From: Bacilli bacterium
GTDB taxonomy: Bacteria > Bacillota_I > Bacilli_A > RFN20 > CAG-826
NCBI GenBank assembly: GCA_017454295.1
Contig: JAFTDF010000045.1
Location: 1 to 39,714 of the forward strand
Length of the DNA: 39,714 nucleotides
Direction: 5' to 3'
Part shown: in pieces, positions 26,204 to 34,173 of the stretch
How the letters are laid out: every line of letters begins with the position of its first letter
Numbering within the stretch: position 1 is the first letter of the stretch
The notes under the pieces: generated by a model
The model's input: the letters and a program-made list of their open reading frames with translations, nothing else
Databases searched by the model: none
What the model was told of the DNA's origin: nothing
Translations under genes and position numbers: made by a program

Positions 26204-26232
26204 TTGAAACATGAAAGCGCTTTCTTTACAAT
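26204..26232 (+). promoter_or_regulatory. Promoter of the GPH transporter with a cre operator in the spacer
   Basis: TTGAAA (26204-26209) and TACAAT (26227-26232) are separated by exactly 17 bases. The spacer holds TGAAAGCGCTTTCT (26212-26225), which fits the catabolite-responsive element consensus TGWAARCGYTWNCW at every position and contains the perfect palindrome GAAAGCGCTTTC. CcpA or another LacI-family repressor bound here would block RNA polymerase. A leader of about 20 bases carries TAGGAGG. Confidence 0.88.
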
Positions 26233-26259
26233 ACCTTCGAACCTTAGGAGGTTTATATT

Positions 26260-27960
26260 ATGAAGCGCAGAAGCAATGACGCTTTTACGGGCGACAAAGT
26301 ACCTCGGCTAACGAAGTTTTTGTATCCCTTTTCCGGCATCTTCCGGGATGCTTGCTATGCGTTGATCGGCTCCTTCTTGCTGACCTACGCAATGACGACC
26401 GGCGTGCTCTCGAGCAACCCCGATGTCTATTCCGCCCAATACGGTGTGATTACCATTGCGATGATGATCGCCCTCGTGTGGGACGGCATCAACGACCCCA
26501 TCATGGGCTTCATCGTGGAGAAAGTCCACTTCAAGCTGGGCAAATTCAAACCCTGGATCTTAATCGGCGCGATCGGCAACGCCGTCGCCGTCGTGCTCAT
26601 GTTCTTGGTCCGTCTCGAAGGCGTGGCCGATGGCTGGGCCTATGTCGGGTGCATGATTGCGTTCTACTTCTTGTGGGACCTCTTCTTCACCATGAACGAC
26701 GTCGGCTACTGGTCGATGCTCCCCTCTTTAACCAATGATGAAGGCGAGCGCGCCCAACTCACGTCCCGCGTGACCGTGGCTGCCTCTATCGGTGGCTTCT
26801 TGATGACCGCCGCCTGCTTCCTCTTGCCGACGGCCTTCGTTAGCGCCGGTATCGGTGCTGGCACCGTCTATGGCGTCATCGCCATCGCGATCTCCATCCT
26901 CTTCTTGGTCTCCCAAGCCGCCATCTTCTTCTTCTGCCAAGAAAAGAAGCGTGACGCCGCCCAAGAAGAAGTTTCCGAAAACACCAAACTCCTCGACCTC
27001 TTCCGCATCGTCTGGCGCAATAAGCAATTGCTTTGGACCGTCATCGCGATGTTCCTCTATTATCTGGCCTGCGGTGTCCTCACCGGTGGGATCGGCTTGT
27101 ATTACTTCTACCTCAACGTCGGCTATGGCTCCTGGCAAGGTGGCTTGGCCGCGACCCTCATCTCCGTCGTCTATGTCGTCGGCAACGTCGCCGCGCAGGT
27201 CCTCTATCCGAAGATCGCCAAGAAGATGTCGAAGCAAAAGATGTTGCTTCTGTTCTCCATCATCGGTTTCGTCGCCTATGCCGCCTTCTTCCTTTGCTGT
27301 GTCCCCGTCTTCGGCGAACATCCGCTGGCCTATAACCCCGTCCCCGAAACCTCGTCCCACTTCATCAACGATATGGGTACCGGCTTAAGCTGGGCCGTCG
27401 GTGGAACCATGTTCCTCTATTACTTGATTCCGCTCATCTTCTTCTTCACCCAAGGCATGATCTACATGATCATCTTGATGATGTATCAAGCCGCCATCGA
27501 CTATCAGGAATGGAAATATGGCGAACGTAAGGAATCCGTGGCCTTTGCCTGGCGTCCTTTGACCGTCAAACTCTCCTCCGCCTTGCTCCGTGGCTTCCAA
27601 TACCTCATCTTCGCCATCGCCGGTGTCTCGGCTTACTTCTCCGCCGTTTCCTCGGCCGAAGGCAAATACAATGCCATCGCCAACACCGCGACCGACCAAG
27701 CCACCAAAGCAGCGGCCGAAGTCGAACGCAACAACACCATCTTCTCCGCTTGGCAAAGCGTGGAACGCTGGCAGCTTGTGACCTATGGCGCCATTACCGT
27801 CGGCATCATCATCGTCTCGACGGTGATCGTCTTGGTCTTGCTCCGCTCCAAGTTCAAAGTCAACGAAGAACTCTCCGCCCAAATCACGGCCGAACTGGCT
27901 GAGCGTCACGAAAAGAACGACGCCGAAGCCGCGGCGAAAACCGAACAGGTTGCGGAATAA
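26260..27960 (+). CDS. GPH-family sugar:cation symporter
   Basis: A 566-residue membrane transporter of the glycoside-pentoside-hexuronide (MelB/LacS-like) family with about 12 membrane segments. The cation-site motif VWDGINDPIMGF, the loop KLGKFKPWILIG, and DVGYWSMLPSL are typical. The C-terminal tail (about the last 40 residues) is charged and short, not the PTS IIA domain seen in LacS. The beta- and alpha-galactosidase genes nearby suggest a galactoside substrate (inference). TAGGAGG lies nine bases before the ATG. The promoter carries a cre site. The loop between the late membrane segments contains an unusually long Ala/Thr/Asn-rich insertion (SAEGKYNAIANTATDQATKA). Confidence 0.92.
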   Translation: MKRRSNDAFTGDKVPRLTKFLYPFSGIFRDACYALIGSFLLTYAMTTGVLSSNPDVYSAQYGVITIAMMIALVWDGINDPIMGFIVEKVHFKLGKFKPWILIGAIGNAVAVVLMFLVRLEGVADGWAYVGCMIAFYFLWDLFFTMNDVGYWSMLPSLTNDEGERAQLTSRVTVAASIGGFLMTAACFLLPTAFVSAGIGAGTVYGVIAIAISILFLVSQAAIFFFCQEKKRDAAQEEVSENTKLLDLFRIVWRNKQLLWTVIAMFLYYLACGVLTGGIGLYYFYLNVGYGSWQGGLAATLISVVYVVGNVAAQVLYPKIAKKMSKQKMLLLFSIIGFVAYAAFFLCCVPVFGEHPLAYNPVPETSSHFINDMGTGLSWAVGGTMFLYYLIPLIFFFTQGMIYMIILMMYQAAIDYQEWKYGERKESVAFAWRPLTVKLSSALLRGFQYLIFAIAGVSAYFSAVSSAEGKYNAIANTATDQATKAAAEVERNNTIFSAWQSVERWQLVTYGAITVGIIIVSTVIVLVLLRSKFKVNEELSAQITAELAERHEKNDAEAAAKTEQVAE

Positions 27961-27974
27961 CCAAACATCCATCC

Positions 27975-28001
27975 AGGCGCGGCCTTGAGGTCGCGCCTTT
28001 C
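27975..28001 (+). terminator. Hairpin between the transporter and the GT-B-like gene
   Basis: AGGCGCGGCC (27975-27984) pairs with GGTCGCGCCT (27989-27998) with one G-T wobble and a TTGA loop, followed by TTTCTC. The T-tract is short, so termination may be partial, and the downstream gene could be read through from the cre-controlled promoter. Confidence 0.65.
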
Positions 28002-28023
28002 TCACGTAGATAGGAGGGCTTTT

Positions 28024-29469
28024 ATGAAAGACCGTACATCCGTTATCTTCGGCAATCCCTTACCCCGGAAAACCATCGTCGCCGCGGAAAAGGGCAAAGC
28101 CAAATACATCAAGAAATTCGGTGACGATTCCAAAAAGGAATACCATCTGGTCCCCGTCGAGATTCCCACGTTATCGCATATGGGCGTGAAGAACCTCGTG
28201 TTGGCCGAGCAATCCACCCCCTTAACCGGAAAGCCGATCATCATCGGCAACATCCGCATGGGCTTTGGCCATTACCGGATTTCCATGGCCATTGCCAGCT
28301 GCGCCAAGGCGCTTGGATATGACCCGTATTGGTTTGACCTCGCTTCCTTCGATGCCACCGGCTCGGCGATGATCCGTTATCAAAACCAACTCTATTCCAC
28401 GGCCTCCAAACTTTCGCAGAAGTCCCATTTGTTCAACCATTTCTTCTGGGAACCGCTGAATTCCGAAGGCTTCCGTAAGCTTAGCTACAATGCCAAGGAC
28501 CAAAAAGCGAGCGAACTTTTGGCGCCTTTGTATCATGATTTCCCCAAGGATACACCGTTTGTGGCCACCCATTGCTGGCCGAGCCAAGGCGCCATCCACG
28601 CCGAAATGACCCACGTGGTCAACGCCATTCCCGACAACTGGCCGATGGCCCTTCACCTTTCCGAAGGGGCGATCCATGCGGTGCAAACCCCGTTTGCCTA
28701 TTTGGGCTATAAGATGCTTAACGGCATGGATAAAAAACCTTTAAAAGGCATGGGACCCAAAGACCTTTATGAAGTAGGGTGCTATGTCGACCACGAAATC
28801 GTCTCCAACGTGGAACACGATATCGAACTCCGTCTAAAACGGCGGAATAACGACGAACCCTTACGTATCCTCCTTTCCGTCGGCGGGGCGGGGGCTGGGG
28901 CCAAACAGTTCTTGGCCATGATCAAGCATCTATTGCCCTATGTCATGTCGAAGAAAGTCGCCTTGTTCCTCAATTTCGGCGACCATCTCACGATGTATGA
29001 CTTCCTCTGCAAAAAGATTGATGGCTTCGAAGCCATGGTGACCCGTTATTTCAACAAATACGAGGAATTCACGGAGTTTGTCGAATCCATGGATAGCAAG
29101 GTGATCGATGGCATTTACCTCTTCGAAAACGATGAGATCTTCCAAGCCGTCTATAGCACCAACCTTTTGATGCGACACATCGACTTATTGGTGACCAAAC
29201 CGAGTGAACTCGTCTTCTACCCCGTTCCCAAAATCTTCCAACGCCATATCGGCGGCCACGAAGTCTATGGGGCCATCTATGGTCGGGAGATGGGCGACGC
29301 CACCTTCGAATGTCCCGACGAGAAGTCGATGTCGAGGATGCTTGATACCATCATCGAAGACAAAGATCTCTACGCCCATATGTGCCAGACCATCCTCAAG
29401 CGGAAACAAGAAGGCGCTTATGACGGTGGTTACAAAGTCGTCGAACTCGCCGTCAAAGGACGCGAATAA
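28024..29469 (+). CDS. Uncharacterised protein resembling GT-B glycosyltransferases (possibly DUF6938)
   Basis: A 481-residue protein without membrane segments. Two features suggest a GT-B fold like MurG/UgtP: GNIRMGFGHYRISMAIAS (about 75-92), where the GGGH-type acceptor loop would be, and a second-domain start LRILLSVGGAGAGAKQF (about 280-296). Near residue 400 TKPSELVFYPVPKI and then GGHE resemble the donor-site loop of that group. I recall a family named DUF6938 with this look but cannot verify it. The ATG at 28024 has TAGGAGG eight bases upstream; a longer in-frame extension would start inside the preceding hairpin. It follows the sugar transporter and precedes a strong bidirectional terminator. 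Its substrate is unknown. Confidence 0.7.
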   Translation: MKDRTSVIFGNPLPRKTIVAAEKGKAKYIKKFGDDSKKEYHLVPVEIPTLSHMGVKNLVLAEQSTPLTGKPIIIGNIRMGFGHYRISMAIASCAKALGYDPYWFDLASFDATGSAMIRYQNQLYSTASKLSQKSHLFNHFFWEPLNSEGFRKLSYNAKDQKASELLAPLYHDFPKDTPFVATHCWPSQGAIHAEMTHVVNAIPDNWPMALHLSEGAIHAVQTPFAYLGYKMLNGMDKKPLKGMGPKDLYEVGCYVDHEIVSNVEHDIELRLKRRNNDEPLRILLSVGGAGAGAKQFLAMIKHLLPYVMSKKVALFLNFGDHLTMYDFLCKKIDGFEAMVTRYFNKYEEFTEFVESMDSKVIDGIYLFENDEIFQAVYSTNLLMRHIDLLVTKPSELVFYPVPKIFQRHIGGHEVYGAIYGREMGDATFECPDEKSMSRMLDTIIEDKDLYAHMCQTILKRKQEGAYDGGYKVVELAVKGRE

Positions 29470-29480
29470 AAAACCAAACG

Positions 29481-29510
29481 AAAGACGGGATTGCGGTCCC
29501 GTCTTTTTTC
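29481..29510. terminator. Bidirectional intrinsic terminator
   Basis: AAGACGGGA (29482-29490) pairs perfectly with TCCCGTCTT (29497-29505) around TTGCGG, with a T-run after it on the plus strand. On the minus strand the T-run after the stem is only partial (TTTCGTTTGG). It serves the GT-B-like gene and the convergent GH2 gene. Confidence 0.9.
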
Positions 29511-29511
29511 T

Positions 29512-31821
29512 TTAATCGATGCTGAGGGTCAAGGTCTCTTGGTAACCGTTGCCGGTGATGATGACCTTCCCTTTGACTTTGCGTTTGACTTCCGTCGAGG
29601 CGATGCCGATGCTGGTGAATCCGCCTTCGAGGTGGATCAGGCTTGGCCCAAGCAGGCGAAGCGGTCCTTCCACCTTAAGGGAAAGGGCATCGAAGGCTTT
29701 ATGGCAACGCCGTCCCGAATCGTCTTTCTTTTCCAGAATCAAGTAGCAGCCATCATAGGTATCGCCATTATGGAGCTCGTCTTTGGATAAACGCGCTTCG
29801 ATATGGCCTGCTCGAGGTGAGGAGATACGCTGCTCAGAAATCACCACGCCGCCTTTTTTCGCCAGGAAGGTGTAGGTGTCGCTGCCGACTTTGCCCCAAT
29901 GGTTGATGTATTTGCCATAGAGGTTGTAGACGTCGGTGAAGGAGTAGTGGTATTTCATCATCAACAAACCCATCTTAAATTTCAATTTGAAGGGCAATTT
30001 GGAAAAGCCGTGTTGTGCGGAGAAATTGAGGCCATCGATGATGGTTTTGCGGTCTTTTTCCGAGATTTTTGGCTCATCGAAACGTTCCCCGACCCAGTCG
30101 TTGATGAAGATGGGCGGGTGGGGAAGATTGGGGTAATGCTCGCGATCGGGCTTAAAGACGCCGATCTTATCGTCCCCGATGCGGACTTCGACTTCCTCAG
30201 CGTTGGTAAAGATGACCGCGGGTGGGAGCAAAGCGGCATCGTAGTCGCTGGATTGCAAAGAAGAGGCGATATAGCAAACGGGCACGGCATCGCTTTGGGA
30301 TTGGAAGAAATAAGCGGCCGGTTTCTTTCCTCGGTATTGATCCATCACACCATGATGGCAGATGTGGTCGAGATTCCCGAAATGGTCATGGGTGGGGTAA
30401 TCGAAAGCGCACCAGGACAAGGCCCCGGCAAGCCCCGACTTACCCATGGCATCATCCAAGACGCGGGCATGACGGAGGGCGTGCTCGACTTGACGGTCGG
30501 TGGGATCGTAACTGGCGGTCGGATACATGTGGCCATTGGATTCGGTGATGAGTTTGGCCTTGCCTTTGGCCCCGCTCCAGGAAGCGGGATCATCGACTCC
30601 ATGTTCGAGGTTTTCACAGCTGAAATCGTTATAGCCGTAAATATCTTCGAGGCATTCGGATTCTTTGAAATTGCGGACGCCCAAAGAGGCGCGGGTGGGA
30701 TCGAGGAAGGATTTGACTTCCTGAATCTGGGAATATAGTTCGTGGTCATCGCCGGATTCGTCGATGCGAAGACCGTAAGCGATTAAGCAGGGGTGATTGC
30801 GTTCCTTACGGATCATGGCCTCGGTTAAATCCAAGCAGTTTTTTCGCCAGGCGGGATCGGTGCCGATGTGCTGCCAACCGGGGATTTCGTCAATGACGAG
30901 CAATCCGATGCGGTCGCATTCGTCCAAGAAAGCCTCGCTTTGGGGATAGTGGCTGGTGCGGACGACGTTGCATCCCAATTCGTATTTGAGGATGCGGGCA
31001 TCTTCTTTTTGGAAATATCCTGGCATGGCTCCTAAGGTATAGGGATAAAGCTGATGACGGTTTAGTCCGCGTAAGAACACTTTCTTGCCATTAAGAAAGA
31101 ATCCTTTTTCGTTCCAGATAGCGTCGCGGAAGCCAAAGAAAACGCGCTTTTCCTCTTTGCCGATTTGGCAGACGAGTTCGTAAAGGTAGGGGTCTTCGGG
31201 AGAATATAAGCGCGGATTCTTATAAAAGAACTCCTTTTCCCCGAAACGGCCAACTTCTTGGCCATGGTCTAAAAGCAAATAGACGGGAACGTCATTCCCC
31301 ACGAGCTTGGCGTGGACGGTGAGTTCGCCGCTAGCTTTGGCGGAGACGAAGAGATCGTCGCAGAAGGAGTCGCGGTGGGTTTCCAAATACATGGGCCGAT
31401 AAATCCCGGCTCCGGTCAAATAGTCGACGACGCCGCCAAAGGGAGGGATCGTGGGGTCTTCCCGCCCGTCGACGACGACGACCACGCGGTTTTTGCCGAC
31501 GATCAAATACTCGGAGACATCGACTTTGACGGGAACGTAACCCGAAATGAAATGGCCCAAGGATTTGCCGTTGAAATACAAATCGAATTGAAGCATGACC
31601 CCTTCGAAGACCAAATAGGCATATTGGGCCTTGCCTTTGAATTCGAATTCCTTGGCATAGGTATAGGTGTCTTGATAGGCGGCTTCGTCAAGATAAGACC
31701 CGTCTTGAAGGACGACCTGGTGGGGCAAATCCACCTGAATCGCCTTCTTGGGCGAGGCTTTGGCATAGCCACGGGTGAAGCCGGGCATAAAGTCCCAGCC
31801 AAAATTCAACGCTTGTTTCAT
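29512..31821 (-). CDS. Glycoside hydrolase family 2 beta-galactosidase-like enzyme
   Basis: A 769-residue cytoplasmic GH2 enzyme; no signal peptide is seen. Domain order: N-terminal jelly-roll (VFEGVMLQFDLYFNGKSLG), immunoglobulin-like domain, and the TIM barrel from about 240 (GFFLNGKKVFLRGLNRHQLYP, split here: KKVFLRGLNRHQ; NVVRTSHYPQSEAFLDECD). The acid/base is Glu355 in LRIDESGDD; the usual Asn before it (NE) is Asp here. The nucleophile is Glu427 in LITESNGHMYPT. After the barrel come extra beta domains. Beta-galactosidase is most likely given the neighbours, but beta-glucuronidase or mannosidase remain possible. The ATG at 31821 lies six bases after a TAGACT -10, with no ribosome binding site. 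It is divergent from the GH36 gene. Confidence 0.88.
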   Translation of the reverse strand: MKQALNFGWDFMPGFTRGYAKASPKKAIQVDLPHQVVLQDGSYLDEAAYQDTYTYAKEFEFKGKAQYAYLVFEGVMLQFDLYFNGKSLGHFISGYVPVKVDVSEYLIVGKNRVVVVVDGREDPTIPPFGGVVDYLTGAGIYRPMYLETHRDSFCDDLFVSAKASGELTVHAKLVGNDVPVYLLLDHGQEVGRFGEKEFFYKNPRLYSPEDPYLYELVCQIGKEEKRVFFGFRDAIWNEKGFFLNGKKVFLRGLNRHQLYPYTLGAMPGYFQKEDARILKYELGCNVVRTSHYPQSEAFLDECDRIGLLVIDEIPGWQHIGTDPAWRKNCLDLTEAMIRKERNHPCLIAYGLRIDESGDDHELYSQIQEVKSFLDPTRASLGVRNFKESECLEDIYGYNDFSCENLEHGVDDPASWSGAKGKAKLITESNGHMYPTASYDPTDRQVEHALRHARVLDDAMGKSGLAGALSWCAFDYPTHDHFGNLDHICHHGVMDQYRGKKPAAYFFQSQSDAVPVCYIASSLQSSDYDAALLPPAVIFTNAEEVEVRIGDDKIGVFKPDREHYPNLPHPPIFINDWVGERFDEPKISEKDRKTIIDGLNFSAQHGFSKLPFKLKFKMGLLMMKYHYSFTDVYNLYGKYINHWGKVGSDTYTFLAKKGGVVISEQRISSPRAGHIEARLSKDELHNGDTYDGCYLILEKKDDSGRRCHKAFDALSLKVEGPLRLLGPSLIHLEGGFTSIGIASTEVKRKVKGKVIITGNGYQETLTLSID

Positions 31822-31866
31822 GCGATAAGTCTAGCACAAGCGCGCGTGCGAAGGTAGAATATCCCT
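31822..31866. promoter_or_regulatory. Compact divergent promoter region of the GH2 and GH36 genes
   Basis: Only 45 bases separate the two ATGs. On the minus strand TGCTAGACT is an extended -10 (TAGACT, complement of 31828-31833) followed by six bases and the GH2 ATG. On the plus strand TAGAAT (31855-31860) is followed by six bases and the GH36 ATG. The 21 bases between the two hexamers contain GCAC (31834-31837) and GTGC (31846-31849) flanking a GC-rich core, a possible shared operator. Neither start has a normally spaced Shine-Dalgarno. Confidence 0.62.
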
Positions 31867-34173
31867 ATGATTACACGTATCGAAAACGCATTCTTTCTTT
31901 CCACGTCTTCGACAACGCTTCTTCTCCGCATCAACGAGGTCGGGAAACCCGTCACCGAATATTTCGGGCCCCGCATCGAGGCGGTGCTGCCGGAAGCGGC
32001 GTTTGCCAAGAAGGAAGTGACGATGGGGCGTACCGTGGTCTATGACAAGGACCGTTCCGACACCATTTCCCTCAACGACATCCCCAGCGATGTTTCCACC
32101 CTCGGTAAAGGCGACCATCATAGTCCGTCTTTATTGCTTCGTTCCCCCAAAGGCGTCGTCTTTGATTTCGACTTCGTTTCCGCTTCCATCGGAGAAGCCA
32201 AGGAAATGGAAGGCTATCCGACGCCTCGCGGCGCCAAAGAAGAGTTGACCCTCTTACTGGAAGATCAAGCCATGGGGGTGCAAGTCGAACTCCATTATCT
32301 GGTCTACGAAGAGACCAACGTCATCGGCCGCTATGTCAAAATCATCAACCTCGACGAGGGCAAATTGACCATCGAAAAGGCGATGTCGAGCCAGCTCGTT
32401 TTGGAGAACAAGCAATTCGAACTCATCTCCAACTATGGCAATTGGGCCGGCGAATTCCAGGCTGAGCGGCAACCCCTCTCCCATACCCGGATTGAGTTTG
32501 GATCGGATACCGGAAGCGCTGGTGACTACCACAACCCCTTCTTCTATTTGATGGCCAAAGGTGCTTCGTTAAACCACGGGGATGCCTATGGTTTCAACCT
32601 CATTTATTCGGGTAACCATTTGCAACAAATCGAAACCGATTCTTATGGGAAAGTGCGGGTTTTGCAGGGAATTTCCCCGCTAAATTTCCGCCCAACCCTC
32701 GCAAAAGGCGCCTCGTTTATCACCCCGATGGCCGTGTTGACTTATTCGAATGAAGGCAGCAACGGCATCGCCCACAATTTCCATTCTTTTATTGATGGCC
32801 ACGTCATTCCCGAACATTTTTCTTTCGTCGATCGTCCGGTGGCCTATAACAATTGGGAAGCCACTTATTTCAAGTTCTCCGAGCACAAGATTCGCTCCTT
32901 AATCAAGAAGGCCGCGGAACTTGGCATTGAACTTTTCGTCCTCGATGACGGGTGGTTCGGACATCGCGATACCGAGCATTCTTCCCTCGGTGACTGGAAG
33001 ATTTACAAAAAGAAATTACGCCACGGCATCAAAGGCCTAGCCGATTACGCCCATAAGTTGGGGATGAAGTTTGGCCTTTGGTTTGAACCGGAAATGATTT
33101 CCGAAGATAGCGACCTCTTTGCCGCCCATCCCGAATACGCCGTTAGCGATGGCATCCACAAACCCAGCGAAGGCCGCTTCCAACGGGTGATCGATATGAC
33201 GAACCCCGAGGTTCGGGATTATCTCTTCCATGCTTTGAAAGGCATCATCTCGGAAGCCGGCATCGATTACATCAAATGGGACTATAACCGCATTTTCTCC
33301 GATTTACCCGCTTCCGGCACCTTCTGCCATGACTTCATTTTGGGGTTATATGATTTGCTGAAGAGACTTCGTGCCGAATTCCCCAATTTGTTGATGGAGA
33401 ATTGCGCCTCCGGCGGAGGCAGAAACGACTTGGGGATGTTCTCCTTCTTTGCCCAAGGCTGGGTCAGCGATGACACCGATTCCTTCGAACGGGCGAAGAT
33501 GCAAGCGGCGATGGCCGTCGGCTATCCCCAAAGCGTTTTATCGAACCACGTGTCTGCGAAAACCTCGCATCAGATGCTCCGCAAAACGAGCTTTGGTACC
33601 AAATTCGACGTGGCCGCGATCGGGGTGCTTGGCTATGAACTCGATATCAAGGAACTCGATCCCATCGACGAACGGGAAATCAAAGCCCAAATCGCCTATT
33701 ACAAAGAACATCGTCATCTCTTCCAGTTTGGGCGTTACGATGTCCTTCAACCCTTAGAAGACGGGGCGCTCATCATCGAGGTCTCCGATGGCAAGGAAGC
33801 GGAAGTCTCCTATATGAACTATCTGCAGACCCCGCATCCGGGCATCGAGACTTTACGTTTAGTGAATCTCAATCCGGAGTTGACCTACGATTATGCCGTT
33901 CGTCACGAGGAGATCGATTTCCGTCGCTTCGGCTCGATTATCAACCAAGTGACGCCGATTCATCTCAAGGAAGAGGGAAAACTGGTCAACTTCATTTCCC
34001 GTCGCTTCGGCTATGGCATCGAGAAATTCGAAGGCCAAGCCCATGGTTCCTTGCTTCTAGGCGGAGGGTTAAAACTCGGCCGTCAATGGGCGGGAACGGG
34101 CATGAACGACCAAACCCGAATCCTCTTGGATTTCGGGGGACGGTTATATCGGTTCAAACCGAAAGAAAACTAA
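31867..34173 (+). CDS. Alpha-galactosidase, glycoside hydrolase family 36
   Basis: A 768-residue GH36 alpha-galactosidase, full length, which removes terminal alpha-galactose from raffinose-type sugars or melibiose. The N-terminal beta-sandwich precedes a TIM barrel that begins near VDRPVAYNNWEATYFKF (about 321-337). Active-site landmarks: LDDGWFGHR, KFGLWFEPEM, the nucleophile Asp472 in YIKWDYNR, ENCASGGGRND, and the acid/base region SDDTDSFER (Asp535). It has no signal peptide, so it acts on imported sugars. The start lies six bases after TAGAAT. Its TAA overlaps the stop of the convergent membrane protein gene by three bases. Confidence 0.95.
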   Translation: MITRIENAFFLSTSSTTLLLRINEVGKPVTEYFGPRIEAVLPEAAFAKKEVTMGRTVVYDKDRSDTISLNDIPSDVSTLGKGDHHSPSLLLRSPKGVVFDFDFVSASIGEAKEMEGYPTPRGAKEELTLLLEDQAMGVQVELHYLVYEETNVIGRYVKIINLDEGKLTIEKAMSSQLVLENKQFELISNYGNWAGEFQAERQPLSHTRIEFGSDTGSAGDYHNPFFYLMAKGASLNHGDAYGFNLIYSGNHLQQIETDSYGKVRVLQGISPLNFRPTLAKGASFITPMAVLTYSNEGSNGIAHNFHSFIDGHVIPEHFSFVDRPVAYNNWEATYFKFSEHKIRSLIKKAAELGIELFVLDDGWFGHRDTEHSSLGDWKIYKKKLRHGIKGLADYAHKLGMKFGLWFEPEMISEDSDLFAAHPEYAVSDGIHKPSEGRFQRVIDMTNPEVRDYLFHALKGIISEAGIDYIKWDYNRIFSDLPASGTFCHDFILGLYDLLKRLRAEFPNLLMENCASGGGRNDLGMFSFFAQGWVSDDTDSFERAKMQAAMAVGYPQSVLSNHVSAKTSHQMLRKTSFGTKFDVAAIGVLGYELDIKELDPIDEREIKAQIAYYKEHRHLFQFGRYDVLQPLEDGALIIEVSDGKEAEVSYMNYLQTPHPGIETLRLVNLNPELTYDYAVRHEEIDFRRFGSIINQVTPIHLKEEGKLVNFISRRFGYGIEKFEGQAHGSLLLGGGLKLGRQWAGTGMNDQTRILLDFGGRLYRFKPKEN

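Noticed and set aside
26728..27360. 210-codon minus-strand frame inside the transporter gene
   Set aside because: Its translation is rich in Asp, Glu and Gly from complementing membrane-protein codons; no start signal is present.
29899..30738. 279-codon plus-strand frame opposite the GH2 gene
   Set aside because: Low-complexity hydrophobic/acidic translation, wholly inside a well-supported GH2 gene; an antisense shadow.
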